The position numbers were made by a program, and so were the translations under genes. Below are positions 63,506 to 64,000 of a DNA stretch of 64,000 nt, piece after piece. Below the pieces are notes generated by a model that saw only the letters and a list, made by a program, of their open reading frames with translations, ran no database searches and was not told the DNA's origin. Source of the stretch: Centroberyx gerrardi (taxonomy: Eukaryota > Chordata > Actinopteri > Beryciformes > Berycidae); contig NC_135999.1 in assembly GCF_048128805.1 (NCBI RefSeq), positions 18,388,690 through 18,452,689 on the forward strand, in the 5' to 3' direction. Position 1 is the first letter of the stretch, and every line of letters begins with the position of its first letter.

Positions 63506-64000
63506 TTTTCCTCGTTCCAGCCTTCCTTACTTCCTTGCTACCTTCATTCATTCCTCCCTTCCTTTCTTCTTTCCCTCAATTCTTTCCTCCTTCCTTCCTT
63601 TCTCCCCTCCTTCCTTCCTGCCTTCCTCCCTTCCTTTCTTCTTTTTGTCGATTCTTCCCTCCTTTCTTCCTTTCTTTCTTCCTTCCTTCCTTCCCTGCCT
63701 CCTTCCTTCCTTCACACTTTCCTTTCTCCTTTACCGCCTTCCTTCCTTCCTTCCTTCCTTCCTTCACACTTTCCTTTCTTACCTCTTTCCTTCCATCCTT
63801 TCTTCCTATCCCATCCTTCCTTTCTTTATTCCTCCCTTCTTTCCCTCCTTTCTCCCCTCCCTTCCTTCCTTCCCTCTTTGCTTCCTTCCTTCTTTCCACC
63901 CTTCCCTCCTTCCTTGCTTCCTTCCTTCCCTCCTTCCTCCCTTCCTTCCTGTGCCTGTGCTACCTGAAGGTGATGAGTATTCCCAGGGCGAGTATGAGAG
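58649..64000 (-). CDS. glucagon-receptor-family class B GPCR, 3' part (runs off right edge)
   Basis: Secretin-type peptide hormone receptor signalling mainly through Gs at the plasma membrane. Exons: 64000-63964 (partial), 63362-63197, 62386-62227, 61748-61688, 61394-61325, 60295-60207, 59941-59797, 59501-59460 and 59077-58649, all in phase. Visible: end of TM1, [12 protein letters not shown] (TM2), [20 protein letters not shown] (TM3), [16 protein letters not shown] (TM4), the ECL2 cysteine in [29 protein letters not shown] (TM5), [20 protein letters not shown] TM6 (here [15 protein letters not shown]), TM7 [20 protein letters not shown] and a 140-residue tail. KEVQSE and WKRWKLGKD are closest to GCGR among the paralogs I remember. 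Linkage to a 19p13.3-like block suggests the glucagon-related peptide receptor missing from mammals, but gcgr or gipr cannot be excluded. The hormone-binding ectodomain lies outside the window. Confidence 0.92.
59081..59122. repeat. (GA)n run serving as polypyrimidine tract of the last receptor exon
   Basis: On the transcribed strand an almost pure CT repeat of about 20 units ends in CCAG at the acceptor of the final exon (first base 59077). Confidence 0.85.
61396..61430. repeat. (AC)n run at receptor exon acceptor
   Basis: On the transcribed strand a GT repeat reads directly into TAG, the acceptor of the exon starting at 61394. There is no ordinary pyrimidine tract within about 35 bases. 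Confidence 0.8.
62530..63145. mobile_element. non-autonomous DNA transposon in receptor intron
   Basis: A left end TTAAGTCTAGGTCA (about 62540) and a right end TGACCTAGGCTTTA (about 63128-63141) form imperfect inverted termini. The ends fit a PIF/Harbinger or ISL2EU-like MITE with a TA/TTA target, but I cannot name the family. A 90-codon frame inside it (62457-62726, partly outside) has no recognised domain. Confidence 0.5.
63475..63956. repeat. 480-bp (TTCC)n-rich polypyrimidine tract
   Basis: Nearly pure C/T on the plus strand (TTTC then TTCC units with few interruptions) filling most of the intron directly beside the TM1 exon of the receptor. The minus-strand frame of lysine, glutamate, arginine and glycine across it is a repeat artefact. 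Confidence 0.95.

Noticed and set aside
63576..63899. 107-codon minus-strand frame of K, E, R and G
   Set aside because: Translation of the long TTCC/TTTC tract inside a receptor intron.

Overview
This window is a piece of vertebrate nuclear DNA, most likely from a ray-finned (teleost) fish. All recognisable genes are intron-rich and use GT-AG splice sites. Introns and spacers are packed with CA/GT, GA/CT and GATA microsatellites. The dispersed repeats (a hAT element, TTAA-flanked inverted-repeat elements, an R2-group LINE with a restriction-enzyme-like endonuclease) are of fish type. There are no operons, no phage and no CRISPR array.

Layout. 478-10464 (minus): the 5' half of complement component C3, 21 exons from the signal peptide through the C3a anaphylatoxin; the gene runs off the left edge before its thioester region. 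12.3-14.8 kb (plus): a crumbs3-type small polarity protein ending in the ERLI PDZ ligand. 15272-24104 (minus): a complete DENND1C-type Rab GEF in 22 coding exons (932 codons before the stop; the exon lengths sum to an exact multiple of three). 25883-28566 (minus): a complete beta-tubulin of 444 residues, best matched to TUBB4A, with one more intron than the mammalian genes. 28.8-50.5 kb: a gene-poor stretch of about 22 kb with microsatellites, tandem repeats, an intact-looking hAT insertion with its 8-bp target duplication, a fold-back element and other repeat fragments. 50.5-54 kb (minus): an almost intact LINE whose reading frame is broken by a 15-G run. 58649-64000 (minus): the 3' nine exons of a glucagon-receptor-family class B GPCR, running off the right edge.

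The genes are independent host loci and do not form a pathway. crb3, dennd1c and tubb4a together resemble human 19p13.3, with C3 placed on the opposite side of the group from the human arrangement. I found no convincing new multi-gene system. The observations most worth following up are the LINE with an unrecognised N-terminal reading frame, a probable GC-AG intron in C3, the extra tubulin intron, microsatellites sitting directly at splice sites, and several structured repeats. Exon boundaries were worked out by hand from splice signals, reading phase and remembered family sequence; they are not from an alignment program.
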